Of a stretch of 8,728 bases of DNA, positions 1-6,186 are shown piece after piece. Made by a program: the position numbers and the translations under genes. The notes under the pieces are model-generated. The model searched no databases and was not told the origin of the DNA. It saw only the letters and a program-made list of their open reading frames with translations. Numbering within the stretch: position 1 is the stretch's first letter; the number at the start of each line of letters is the position of its first letter. The DNA is from Phycisphaeraceae bacterium. Lineage in GTDB: Bacteria > Planctomycetota > Phycisphaerae > Phycisphaerales > Phycisphaeraceae. The stretch lies in contig JADZCW010000172.1 of assembly GCA_020851395.1 (NCBI GenBank), positions 1 to 8,728 on the forward strand, in the 5' to 3' direction.

Positions 1-1733
1 TCGGTCAGGCCAAGCTGTCGTCGCAGGCTGTCGGGCAGGAAGGCGTCGGCGTGCGTGCGGGCGGGCAGCTGGCCCTCGTTCACGCCGGTGAGGATCAGCA
101 GCGGCGCGTCGTCGAGGGGCAGTTCGAGCCAGCCTCGCATTTCCACCGCCGGTTCGTCGGTGGGGTCGGCCAGCGTGCGATGGGCCAGCTCGCCGAGCAC
201 CAGCCGGCAGGCGGCCTCGAGCGTCACGCCCGCGCCGCCCTGCACGCGGTCCGCAGCCAGCTCCGCCAGGACCTCTCCGAGCAGCGCCAGCCCCTCGATC
301 GTGATGCGGTCGTTCGCGTCCACGTCGGCGTGATACTGCTCGATCATGCCGGCGATGACCGGGGCCCACTCGGCCGGCGGGCGGGGCGATGACGCTTCAT
401 CGTCGAAGGGCAGGCCTTCGATCGCCGTGTCGAAGATGTCCTTGAGCCTCTTGCTTTCGTCCGGCTTGCCGAGCCAGACGTCCACCGGCTGGCTGTCGAG
501 GTGATCCTGGATGTACTGGTCGATCAAGGCCAACCAGGGCTGCCTGTCGATGGACCCGAGCCTGGATTCGACGCGAGCCTCGACGCGCGGGTGGCGCAGC
601 AGGCGGGCGAAGTCGCGCAGACGCCGGCTGGCGAAGAAGTCGGCCAGGGCTTCGAGCAGCATCACCGGCGAGCTCGACCGCGCCGCCCGCCCCGCGGCCG
701 TTCGCGCGGCCACGCCCGCGCCGACGAGCGCGCCCTCGACCAGCGGGCCGAGCCCCGCGTCGGTCAGGCCCACGGTGATCTTCTCGGCCGTCAGTTCGCC
801 CGCGGCGTCCCGGCCATGCTCCAACGCGATCAGGCGCAGCACCTCCTGGGCCTGGTCGATCGGGCGGTCGACGATTCGCCAGCGGTCATCGGCGATCGGG
901 CTCGGCCGATTCAGCCACGCGATAGGGATCAGGCAGCCCAAGTCGTCGAAGGTGTGGGCCTCCTCCCGCGGGGCCTGGATGAGACTGAAGATTCGTGTCC
1001 GGCCTCCTTCGGCCGCGCGCGTCAGGAACGGGCGCAGCAGGGGGGGCAGGTCGGGCGTGACGAGCAGGACCAGGTCGCCGTCATGCTCCACCGTCTGTTG
1101 ATCTGTCTGACGCAAGGCGCTCAGGCGTGCCTCGTCGCGATCAACCCACCCGTGCGCGGCCAGGGCGGCGACGTACTGCTGACGCCACTGGGCGAGTGTC
1201 GACCAGCGGCCGGTGTGTTGGTCGTCGACGAGCTTTTCGCACTTGTCGGCCATCTCGGCCAGCGTCAGCCCCTCGGCCGCGACGGCCTGGCAGGTGCGGT
1301 CCAGGTCGCGTCCGAGGCTCATCCAGGCGGCGACGTCGCCGTCGCCCGGGGCGCGGGCCAGGAGCGCGAAGGCTTCGGTCTTGCGCTGCTTGTGCAGGAC
1401 ACGCGCCCAGGTCAGCAGGCGCGGCAGCTCCGGGGCGATGGGCAGCGCTGGCTGATAGAACTGCTCAGCCAGCTCCTGCGGCGAGATCAGGCGTGGCGGG
1501 TGGCAGAGCCACGGGCCTCGCTCGGCCTTGTCGGCCAGGTGCTCGATCAGCCGCTTGCCCGCCCGGGCGGAGGTGGTCAGGACGCTGACACGGCTCAGGT
1601 CGCACTCGCGTCGCTCGGGGTTGCCGTACTGCTCCCACAGCCATGCCGTGGCCGCGGCCAGCCCCGGGCTGTCCCAACCGAGAAAGATGCGTTGGACGTC
1701 GCCTCTCACCCCGACCAGACTACTAACAATCAT
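1..1733 (-). CDS. AddB-like ATP-dependent helicase/nuclease subunit, N-terminal 577 codons (runs off left edge)
   Basis: The frame is open from an ATG at 1733 to the window edge with no stop, so the C-terminal part is missing. The best landmark is near residues 548-557 (LTGVNEGQLP), followed by ARTHADAFLPDSLRRQLGL. This matches the 'GMNEG..P....PDPFLSD..R..LGL' segment typical of AddB/RecB-family helicase-nucleases; the tryptophan stretch RGWLEL lies just before it. These proteins normally end in a PD-(D/E)XK nuclease domain, which would lie beyond the window. With AddA they process double-strand ends for RecA-dependent repair in the cytoplasm. The N-terminus (FLGWDSPGLAAATAWL, about residues 17-32) sits where a Walker A loop is expected but has no GxxGxGK[ST], so this half is probably ATPase-inactive. 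The gene starts 40 nt after the transporter stop on the same strand, so the two may be co-transcribed. An in-frame TGA lies eight codons upstream of the ATG, which limits the start. No strong Shine-Dalgarno is visible. AddA would be expected further left, outside the window. Confidence 0.72.
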   Translation of the reverse strand, partial: MIVSSLVGVRGDVQRIFLGWDSPGLAAATAWLWEQYGNPERRECDLSRVSVLTTSARAGKRLIEHLADKAERGPWLCHPPRLISPQELAEQFYQPALPIAPELPRLLTWARVLHKQRKTEAFALLARAPGDGDVAAWMSLGRDLDRTCQAVAAEGLTLAEMADKCEKLVDDQHTGRWSTLAQWRQQYVAALAAHGWVDRDEARLSALRQTDQQTVEHDGDLVLLVTPDLPPLLRPFLTRAAEGGRTRIFSLIQAPREEAHTFDDLGCLIPIAWLNRPSPIADDRWRIVDRPIDQAQEVLRLIALEHGRDAAGELTAEKITVGLTDAGLGPLVEGALVGAGVAARTAAGRAARSSSPVMLLEALADFFASRRLRDFARLLRHPRVEARVESRLGSIDRQPWLALIDQYIQDHLDSQPVDVWLGKPDESKRLKDIFDTAIEGLPFDDEASSPRPPAEWAPVIAGMIEQYHADVDANDRITIEGLALLGEVLAELAADRVQGGAGVTLEAACRLVLGELAHRTLADPTDEPAVEMRGWLELPLDDAPLLILTGVNEGQLPARTHADAFLPDSLRRQLGLT

Positions 1734-1773
1734 GGGCAGAGCAACTGGCGATCAGCGCCTGGCCTTCCGGGGT

Positions 1774-3447
1774 CTAATGCTGCATCAGGGCGATGACCAT
1801 GAGCTGGGCGCACAGCACGCGGAGGATCATCGTCGTGGGGTAGACCGTGGCGTAGGCCAGGTTCGGGGCGTCGGAGCGGGTGATGTTTTGAGCAAAGGCG
1901 AGAGCGGGGGGGTCGGTCATGCTCCCGGCGAGAAGGCCGCAGAGCGTCATGTAGTTGGCCCTGAGGAGGAGCCGGCCGACGAACGCCACGAGCAGCAGCG
2001 GCACGATGGTGATCAGCGCCGCCAGGGCCATCCATTGCAGCCCCGGCCCCTCGATCAACGTGCTGATGAATCGATCGCCCGAGCGCAGCCCCACGCAGCC
2101 CAGAAACAGCGTGATGCCCACCTCGCGGAGCATGAAATTGGCGCTGATGGGCATGTGCCAGACCAGCGGCCCGATCCGGCCGATGCGGCTGAGGATGATC
2201 GCCACCAGCAGCGGCCCGCCCGCCAGGCCCAGCTTCACCGGGGCCGGAACCCCCGGAAGCGACATGGGCAAGCTCCCGACGATCACGCCCAGCACGATGC
2301 CCAGGAACACCGGGATCAGCTGCGGATGATTGAGTGCCTTGGGCGAGTCACCGAGCTCCTGGGCGACCTTGGCGATGGCGGGGCCCTCGCCCACGGCCAG
2401 GAAGGTGTCGCCATATTGGATGCGGAAGTCGTGGGTGGGCGTGAACTCGATCTCGGCCCGGCTGACGCGCGAGAGCACCACGCCGTAACGTCGGACGAAG
2501 TCCAGCTCCTCGAGCGACTTGCCCAGCACGTTCTTGCGCGTGACGACCAGGCGCTTGGTTGTGAGCGGGCTCGCGAGCATGCGCAGGTCCGTGTCGCTCT
2601 CGCAGCCGACGACCATGCGGAGCTTGTCGAGCTCCTCCGGCGAGCCGACCGCCAGCAGCACGTCGCCGAACTTCAGGCGCGTCTCGGGCTGGGGCACGCT
2701 CAGGATGCCGTCCTGTAGGATGCGGGAGATGACCAGTCCCGACCCGCTGATCATCGGCACGTTCTGGATCTGGACGTCGACGAGGTTGCGGTTGGTGACC
2801 TCGAGGTTCGCCCGGCTCACGCGCGACTTGGCGGCGGGGTTCTGCCCGCCCATGGCCTGCTCCTCCGCCGTCAGGTTGACGCGGAAGACCACACGGACCA
2901 GCAGCATGGCCAGGATGATGCCCAGGATGCCGAAGGGGTACGCCACCGCGTAGGCCAGGCTCGGGAGCTTGCTGGTCTCGACGGAGAGATTCGGGACGTC
3001 CTTGAGCGCCTGCTGGGCGGCCGCGAGGCTCGGTGTGTTGGTCGTGCCGCCGGAGAACAGGCCGACCACGGCCGGGATCTCGACGCCAGCGGAGTAGTGG
3101 ATGCCCACGGCGATCGCCGCGCCGAGCAGGACGATGGCGATGGCCATGAGGTTCAACGGCAGGCCCTGGCGGCGCAGCGACGCCAGGAAGCCGGGCCCGA
3201 CCTGCATGCCGATGGTGTAGACGAACAGGATCAGCCCGAACTCGCGGGCGAAATCGAGCACCTCGCCATTGATCTTCAGCCCCAGGTGCCCCATCAGCAG
3301 GCCCGAGAAGAGCACGCCGGCGATCCCCAGGCCGATGCTCTTGATCTTGACCGAGCCGATCGCCAGGCCCAGGGCGATCACCACACCCAGGATGGTGACG
3401 CTCGAGGCGACGGTCTCGCCGTGGAACAGCGCGCTGAACCAGTTCAC
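1774..3447 (-). CDS. yidE: YidE/YbjL-family membrane transporter with two RCK_C (TrkA-C) domains
   Basis: This is an inner-membrane transporter of the AspT/YidE/YbjL (aspartate:alanine exchanger-like) family; the substrate is unknown. It shows the family layout of an N-terminal hydrophobic half, two soluble regulatory domains, then a second hydrophobic half. Numbering here is from the upstream GTG at 3483. The first half holds FGLILFVYTIGMQVGPGF (residues 82-99) and GGTTNTPSLAAAQQAL (145-160). RCK_C-like domains lie at about 225-300 and 308-375. The second half holds LGLAGGPLLVAIILSRIG (418-435) and AGSMTDPPALAFAQN (519-533). Several of these blocks match E. coli YidE from memory. The start is ambiguous. 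GTG at 3483 gives 569 residues, while GTG at 3447 gives 557 residues beginning with MNWFSALFHGE, closer to the family's usual N-terminus and length (about 550), so 3447 is preferred. Neither start has a strong Shine-Dalgarno. The two TNTP/MTDPP repeats are intact, so it looks functional. Confidence 0.93.
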   Translation of the reverse strand: MNWFSALFHGETVASSVTILGVVIALGLAIGSVKIKSIGLGIAGVLFSGLLMGHLGLKINGEVLDFAREFGLILFVYTIGMQVGPGFLASLRRQGLPLNLMAIAIVLLGAAIAVGIHYSAGVEIPAVVGLFSGGTTNTPSLAAAQQALKDVPNLSVETSKLPSLAYAVAYPFGILGIILAMLLVRVVFRVNLTAEEQAMGGQNPAAKSRVSRANLEVTNRNLVDVQIQNVPMISGSGLVISRILQDGILSVPQPETRLKFGDVLLAVGSPEELDKLRMVVGCESDTDLRMLASPLTTKRLVVTRKNVLGKSLEELDFVRRYGVVLSRVSRAEIEFTPTHDFRIQYGDTFLAVGEGPAIAKVAQELGDSPKALNHPQLIPVFLGIVLGVIVGSLPMSLPGVPAPVKLGLAGGPLLVAIILSRIGRIGPLVWHMPISANFMLREVGITLFLGCVGLRSGDRFISTLIEGPGLQWMALAALITIVPLLLVAFVGRLLLRANYMTLCGLLAGSMTDPPALAFAQNITRSDAPNLAYATVYPTTMILRVLCAQLMVIALMQH

Positions 3448-3479
3448 GCCGATCTCGCTTTCAGAAAAAACAGGTCGCG

Positions 3480-3550
3480 CCACCCTGGCCTAACTCATCG
3501 GCCCCAAGACGGCAACGACATGACTGCGTGGCGGTGGCCCGCCAGGGTGG
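3480..3550. repeat. 10-bp perfect inverted repeat flanking the transporter 5' end
   Basis: CCACCCTGGC at 3480-3489 is the exact reverse complement of GCCAGGGTGG at 3541-3550, with 51 bp between the arms. The left arm covers the upstream GTG candidate (3481-3483) of the transporter. It could be a pair of sites for a dimeric regulator, an RNA stem in the transporter leader, or chance in GC-rich DNA. Function is inferred only from position. Confidence 0.4.
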
Positions 3551-3617
3551 GAGGCCACAGATTAACACATTTCCCTCCTGAACGGGGTGTCGGGTCGTCC
3601 ACGGTGTCCGGGGGGTG

Positions 3618-3626
3618 TGGTACCCT
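3618..3626 (+). promoter_or_regulatory. Weak extended -10-like element upstream of yajQ
   Basis: TGG followed by TACCCT gives a TGn extended -10 motif, with the -12 T, -11 A and -7 T of the consensus retained (3621-3626). No good -35 box is present at 17-18 bp upstream. The start codon is about 53 nt downstream, a plausible leader length. This is only a candidate. Confidence 0.25.
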
Positions 3627-3679
3627 TTTCGTCTGGTCTGAGGGGGGAGCGTCACGCACCATCCAGCAAGGAAGCCATC

Positions 3680-4171
3680 ATGCCATCGTTCGACATCGTC
3701 AGCCGCGTGGACATGCAGGAGGTCGACAACGCCGTCAACATTGCGTGCAAGCAGCTTGCCGGGCGCTACGACTTCCGGGGGTCGAAGACTGAGATCACCT
3801 TCGACCGCAAAGAGAAGAAGATGGGCGTGCTGACGGAGGACAAGATGAAGATGGAGGCCATCCGGGACATGATCCTGCAGGCGATGGCCCGGCGGAACGT
3901 GGACGTCAAGGCCCTGAAGTTCGAGGAGATCCTTCCGGGGCGGGACACGCTGGTCAAGAGGCAGATCGTCATCCAGGAGGGGCTCGACCAGGACACCGCC
4001 CGCGCGATCGTCAAGATGATCAAGGACGCGAAGATGAAGGTACAGGCCTCGATCCAGGGCGACGAGGTGCGCGTCAGCGGCAAGAAGCTCGACGACCTGC
4101 AGGCGGTGATCCAGATGGTCCGCCAGGCGGGATTGTCCGTGCCGCTGCAGTTCGTGAACATGCAGAAGTAA
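3680..4171 (+). CDS. yajQ: YajQ family cyclic di-GMP/nucleotide-binding protein
   Basis: This is a 163-residue cytoplasmic protein of the YajQ (UPF0234) family, the same length as E. coli YajQ. The family has two ferredoxin/RNP-like alpha-beta domains. It is known to bind nucleotides, and a Xanthomonas homologue binds cyclic di-GMP and acts in regulation; the role in this organism is unknown. Recognisable family blocks are MPSFDIVSRVDMQEVDNA (1-18), YDFRGSKTEI, LPGRDTLVKRQIVIQEGLDQ, and the C-terminal IQGDEVRVSGKKLDDLQ segment followed by PLQFVNM. The frame is open from 3587, but the ATG at 3680 is chosen because AAGGA (3668-3672) sits 7 nt before it and the family signature begins exactly here. 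Lysine-rich charged helices agree with a nucleic-acid or nucleotide-binding role. The next gene begins 49 nt downstream on the same strand. Confidence 0.97.
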   Translation: MPSFDIVSRVDMQEVDNAVNIACKQLAGRYDFRGSKTEITFDRKEKKMGVLTEDKMKMEAIRDMILQAMARRNVDVKALKFEEILPGRDTLVKRQIVIQEGLDQDTARAIVKMIKDAKMKVQASIQGDEVRVSGKKLDDLQAVIQMVRQAGLSVPLQFVNMQK

Positions 4172-4177
4172 GGGAGA

Positions 4178-4203
4178 GGGGGTCTGGGGTCTAGGGTTTG
4201 GGG
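4178..4203 (+). repeat. Four-tract G-run, candidate G-quadruplex in the yajQ-alkyltransferase gap
   Basis: The coding strand reads G5-TCT-G4-TCTA-G3-TTT-G4, fitting the pattern G3+N1-7 repeated four times. It looks like degenerate copies of a GGGTCTGGGGTCTA-type unit. It lies between the yajQ stop and the ribosome-binding site of the alkyltransferase gene (4206-4213), so it would be in the mRNA leader or intercistronic segment. The sequence pattern is certain; folding is inferred. Confidence 0.6.
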
Positions 4204-4205
4204 TC

Positions 4206-4213
4206 GAGGAGGG
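4206..4213 (+). promoter_or_regulatory. Strong Shine-Dalgarno deciding the alkyltransferase start
   Basis: GAGGAGGG lies 7 nt before the ATG at 4221. It supports that start over the internal ATG at 4281, which has no comparable ribosome-binding site. It directly follows the G-run at 4178-4203. Confidence 0.7.
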
Positions 4214-4220
4214 CAAGAAC

Positions 4221-4625
4221 ATGCGGCATCAGAACGGTGATTTTCAATCCGCCATCCTCGCGGGGCGGGTGCTGCCCGAGATGACCTTTCAACAGAGAAT
4301 CTGGGCGCTTTGTGCCCGGATTCCCGCCGGCAGGGTGACGACGTACGGGGCGCTGGCCCGCGCGGCCGGTTCGCCGTCGGGGGCCCGGGCCGTCGGCATG
4401 GCGATGAACCGCAACCCCTACGCCCCGGCCGTGCCGTGCCATCGTGTGGTGGCCGGCGACGGTCGACTCACCGGCTACGCCGGCGGGCTGGCCAAGAAGA
4501 GGGCGATGCTCGAGGCCGAGGGGGTTTGCGTTACCGGCCCCGCCCAGACGCCCGCACGCTGGCGGATTACGGCGATGGCCGAGCACCTCTGGCAAGCTGG
4601 GCGGACGGCGAGTAGAAAAAATTGA
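4221..4625 (+). CDS. Methylated-DNA--[protein]-cysteine S-methyltransferase, single-domain (MGMT family)
   Basis: This is a suicide DNA-repair protein that transfers an alkyl group from O6 of guanine (or O4 of thymine) onto its own cysteine. The 134 residues contain only the C-terminal DNA-binding/active-site domain (about 22-103). The start of this domain reads TFQQRIWALCARIPAGRVTT, followed by YGALARAAG. The active-site motif VPCHRVV carries Cys73. The region GARAVGMAMNRNP supplies the probable arginine finger Arg56 and hinge Asn65, and Tyr42 matches the conserved tyrosine of the recognition helix. Because the cysteine is present it is not an alkyltransferase-like (ATL) protein, which would have W or A there. 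The N-terminal RNase-H-like domain of full-size Ogt/Ada-C (about 160-180 residues) is absent. The short Arg-rich tail (about 104-134) is unlike the standard family. It follows yajQ by 49 nt and could share its transcript. Confidence 0.93.
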   Translation: MRHQNGDFQSAILAGRVLPEMTFQQRIWALCARIPAGRVTTYGALARAAGSPSGARAVGMAMNRNPYAPAVPCHRVVAGDGRLTGYAGGLAKKRAMLEAEGVCVTGPAQTPARWRITAMAEHLWQAGRTASRKN

Positions 4626-4640
4626 TTGGTCAGGCCTTGC

Positions 4641-4658
4641 CGGAGGCTTCCACCTCCG
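4641..4658 (+). repeat. Small GC hairpin after the alkyltransferase gene
   Basis: CGGAGG (4641-4646) and CCTCCG (4653-4658) form a perfect 6-bp stem with a 6-nt loop, 15 nt after the alkyltransferase stop. No T-tract follows, so it is not a standard intrinsic terminator. It may be a weak 3' end stabiliser. Confidence 0.35.
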
Positions 4659-4664
4659 AGGTTA

Positions 4665-4682
4665 AGGATTTACAATCCTGCG
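4665..4682 (+). promoter_or_regulatory. Palindrome with embedded -10 box directly before the receiver gene
   Basis: AGGATT (4665-4670), TAC, AATCCT (4674-4679) is a perfect 6-bp palindrome. It includes TACAAT (4671-4676), a 5/6 match to the -10 consensus. Counting 7 nt on from its last base puts +1 at 4683, the A of the ATG, so the mRNA could be leaderless. No good -35 is seen (TTCCAC at 4648-4653 is poor). The only Shine-Dalgarno-like string, AAGGA at 4664-4668, is 14 nt from the ATG, too far to be ideal, and lies inside the palindrome. Confidence 0.4.
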
Positions 4683-5063
4683 ATGAGCGCAGGCAAGACG
4701 ACGTTCGTGCTGGTGGGCCATGCCGAGAGCGATGCGGCCGGGCTGACCAAGGCCATCAAGAAACTTCTCGGGGACGTGCCCGTCGAGGCCGTCGACGATG
4801 AGAGCACGCTGACGCCGCTGCTGGCCCCGCAGAACGTGCTGCTGATCAACCGCGTGCTGGACTACGGCTTCCCCACCGCCAGCGGGATCGAGCTGGTCAA
4901 GGAGCTGCGGGCGGGTGAGAATATCCCGGCCATGATGATCATCTCCGACGCCAAGGACGCCCAGACCAAGGCCGTCGAGGCCGGCGCCCTGCCCGGCTTC
5001 GGGAAAAAAGACGCAGGCACCGAGCTGATGAAGCAACGCCTCCGTGCCGCCATGGGCCGCTGA
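4683..5063 (+). CDS. Stand-alone divergent receiver-domain (response-regulator-like) protein
   Basis: This 126-residue protein is a single receiver-like alpha/beta domain with no output domain. Strand 1 is TFVLVGH (6-13). The strand-3 motif NRVLDYGFPTASGIEL places Asp60 as the phospho-acceptor, with Pro64 at +4 and Gly68 at +8 as in CheY. The MMIISD segment offers Ser88 at the usual Thr/Ser position, and the strand-5 lysine is Lys108 or Lys109 in GFGKKD. The acidic pair that normally follows strand 1 and holds magnesium is replaced by Gly12-His13, with Glu15 and Asp17 nearby. Phosphorylation may therefore be altered or lost. No kinase gene is adjacent, so partners are unknown. The reading frame stays open upstream to 4626, but the ATG at 4683 begins exactly at the domain and follows the -10-like palindrome. 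It lies 57 nt after the alkyltransferase stop. Confidence 0.8.
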   Translation: MSAGKTTFVLVGHAESDAAGLTKAIKKLLGDVPVEAVDDESTLTPLLAPQNVLLINRVLDYGFPTASGIELVKELRAGENIPAMMIISDAKDAQTKAVEAGALPGFGKKDAGTELMKQRLRAAMGR

Positions 5064-5081
5064 TCCCCCTGAAATGCTTGT

Positions 5082-5111
5082 TTGATGCCCCGGCGGCCGG
5101 ACGGGTATAGT
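5082..5111 (+). promoter_or_regulatory. Sigma70-type promoter for the GH130 gene
   Basis: TTGATG (5082-5087; 4/6 to the -35 consensus), an 18-bp spacer and TATAGT (5106-5111; 5/6 to the -10 consensus) predict transcription from about 5118. That gives a leader of about 50 nt before the ATG at 5168. The half-sites CGGAC (5098-5102) and GTCCG (5112-5116) are an inverted repeat centred on the -10 box, so a repressor site there is possible. Confidence 0.6.
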
Positions 5112-5167
5112 GTCCGCCCATTGGTCTAAATCCCGCCCTGATCCCCACCCCACCCCGAGGCCCGTTC

Positions 5168-6115
5168 ATGCTCCGCGAAAAGAAGCGCATCGTTTTCCGC
5201 CATCCATCGAACCCCATCCTCACCGGCGAGGATTTCCCGTTCGACGTCGTGACGGCCTTCAACGCCGCGGTCATCAAGCAGGGCCCCCGCAAGTACATCA
5301 TGGTCGCTCGGGTCGAGAACTCGGCCCTGGAGCGATACATGTGGGTCTGTGACTCGCAGGACGGCATCAAGTTCAAGCCGCGCCCGCAGCCGGTGCCCGT
5401 GCCGGACAAGGATCCGGTCTACTTTGAATATTGCGACGGCGGGCGGCAGCGGACCTACTTCGACCCGCGCATCTGCCCGGTCGAGGGCCAGCTCTACGTC
5501 ACCCACAACTGCCACACTGACTACGGCTGCATGCTGGGCCTGTTCAAAGTCGACCAGAATTTCGAGAAGTGGGAGTGGATGGGCCTGATTTCGGAGCCGG
5601 ACAACCGCAATGGCGTGTTCTTCCCGGAAAAGATCCAAGGCAAATATTGGCGGCTGGACCGGCCCAATGTCGACGGGCGGATGCACATCTGGACAATGCA
5701 GAGCCCGGACCTCATCCACTGGGGCGTGCCGCGCATGATCGTGAAGATGGGCACGCCCACCCGCTGGGCGCAGCTGAAGATCGGCCCCGGCGCTCCGCCG
5801 ATCAAGACCAAAGAAGGCTGGTTGTGCATCATCCACGGCGTGCGGCCGCAGTGCACGGATCACGTCTACCAGCTCGGCGTGATGCTGCTGGACCTGGAGA
5901 ACCCCAACAAGGTCATCGGCGTGTCCAAGCGGGCGATCCTCCAGCCCGAGACGAACTACGAGCTCGTGGGCCAGACGCCCAGCTGCGTGTTTACCTGCGG
6001 CGCGACGCTCGAGGACAACAACGAGGTGCGGATCTACTACGGCGGGGCGGACAGCGTGCAGTGCCTGGCCACGGCCAGCCTGGACGACCTGATCCACGCC
6101 TGCAAGCACGAATAG
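5168..6115 (+). CDS. GH130 family beta-mannoside phosphorylase-type enzyme
   Basis: This is a 315-residue cytoplasmic five-bladed beta-propeller enzyme of glycoside hydrolase family 130. GH130 phosphorylases cleave beta-1,4- (or beta-1,2-) mannosidic bonds with phosphate, releasing mannose 1-phosphate. Visible motifs are NPILTGEDFP (15-24), then AFNAAVIK and YIMVARVEN. YFDPRI holds the proposed general acid Asp99. DNRNGVFFPEKI carries Arg147 and Asn148, followed by Arg162 in RLDRP. KIGPGAPPIKTKEGWL carries Lys204, followed by HGV with His223. The Arg/Asn/Lys/His positions are those that hold phosphate in characterised phosphorylases. This favours a phosphorylase over the hydrolytic GH130 subgroup, though exact substrate (mannosyl-glucose, mannobiose, longer oligosaccharides, or mannosyl-GlcNAc) cannot be read from sequence. 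No signal peptide is seen. GAGG (5157-5160) lies 7 nt before the ATG. A promoter precedes it and a terminator follows 22 nt after its stop. Confidence 0.93.
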   Translation: MLREKKRIVFRHPSNPILTGEDFPFDVVTAFNAAVIKQGPRKYIMVARVENSALERYMWVCDSQDGIKFKPRPQPVPVPDKDPVYFEYCDGGRQRTYFDPRICPVEGQLYVTHNCHTDYGCMLGLFKVDQNFEKWEWMGLISEPDNRNGVFFPEKIQGKYWRLDRPNVDGRMHIWTMQSPDLIHWGVPRMIVKMGTPTRWAQLKIGPGAPPIKTKEGWLCIIHGVRPQCTDHVYQLGVMLLDLENPNKVIGVSKRAILQPETNYELVGQTPSCVFTCGATLEDNNEVRIYYGGADSVQCLATASLDDLIHACKHE

Positions 6116-6137
6116 GCGATTTCATCGTGACCCGCGA

Positions 6138-6164
6138 GCCCACGGCCCGCCGTGGGCTTTTTTT
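6138..6164 (+). terminator. Rho-independent terminator after GH130
   Basis: GCCCACGG (6138-6145), loop CCCG, CCGTGGGC (6150-6157) form a perfect 8-bp GC-rich stem followed by seven T residues (6158-6164). It starts 22 nt after the GH130 stop and acts on plus-strand transcripts. The reverse strand lacks a T-tract on the far side. Confidence 0.93.
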
Positions 6165-6180
6165 GTAGGGTTTTCGGGGG

Positions 6181-6186
6181 TAGGAG
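6181..6186 (+). promoter_or_regulatory. Shine-Dalgarno deciding the first GH-A start
   Basis: TAGGAG lies 10 nt before the ATG at 6197. The frame is open upstream to a GTG at 6152, but that codon lies inside the terminator stem and has no ribosome-binding site. A second in-frame ATG at 6206 is less well placed. Confidence 0.6.

Larger units (their letters stand above)
3448..3679. other. Divergent intergenic region between the transporter and yajQ
   Basis: This is the longest stretch without a gene (232 bp, or 196 bp if the transporter starts at 3483). Promoters for both divergent genes should lie here. It contains the 10-bp inverted repeat described separately, G-rich runs at about 3609-3620 and 3641-3647, and a weak extended -10-like element ahead of yajQ. 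I see no convincing promoter for the transporter on the minus strand, and no small ORF with a good ribosome-binding site. Confidence 0.6.

Noticed and set aside
501..1796. Long plus-strand ORF of 431 codons opposite the AddB-like gene
   Set aside because: It is an antisense shadow of a GC-rich gene. Its protein is rich in Q, R, G and H with no family motif, whereas the minus-strand frame gives a recognisable AddB-like protein.
1528..2718. Plus-strand ORF of 396 codons across the AddB-like/transporter junction
   Set aside because: It is antisense to two well-supported genes and has a low-complexity H/Q/R/E/D composition typical of reverse-strand frames.
3587..3679. N-terminal extension of yajQ
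   Set aside because: The 31 extra residues precede the family's invariant start, and a good ribosome-binding site lies just before the ATG at 3680.
4437..4445. Alkyltransferase-like (ATL) protein lacking the active cysteine
   Set aside because: The codons here read Pro-Cys-His of the PCHR motif, so the cysteine is intact.
4848..4851. Loss of the phospho-acceptor Asp (Asn at residue 56) in the receiver protein
   Set aside because: Aligning the Pro at +4 and Gly at +8 moves the acceptor to Asp60, which is present.
5126..6109. Minus-strand ORF of 327 codons opposite GH130
   Set aside because: It is a shadow of the GH130 gene, with no family features.
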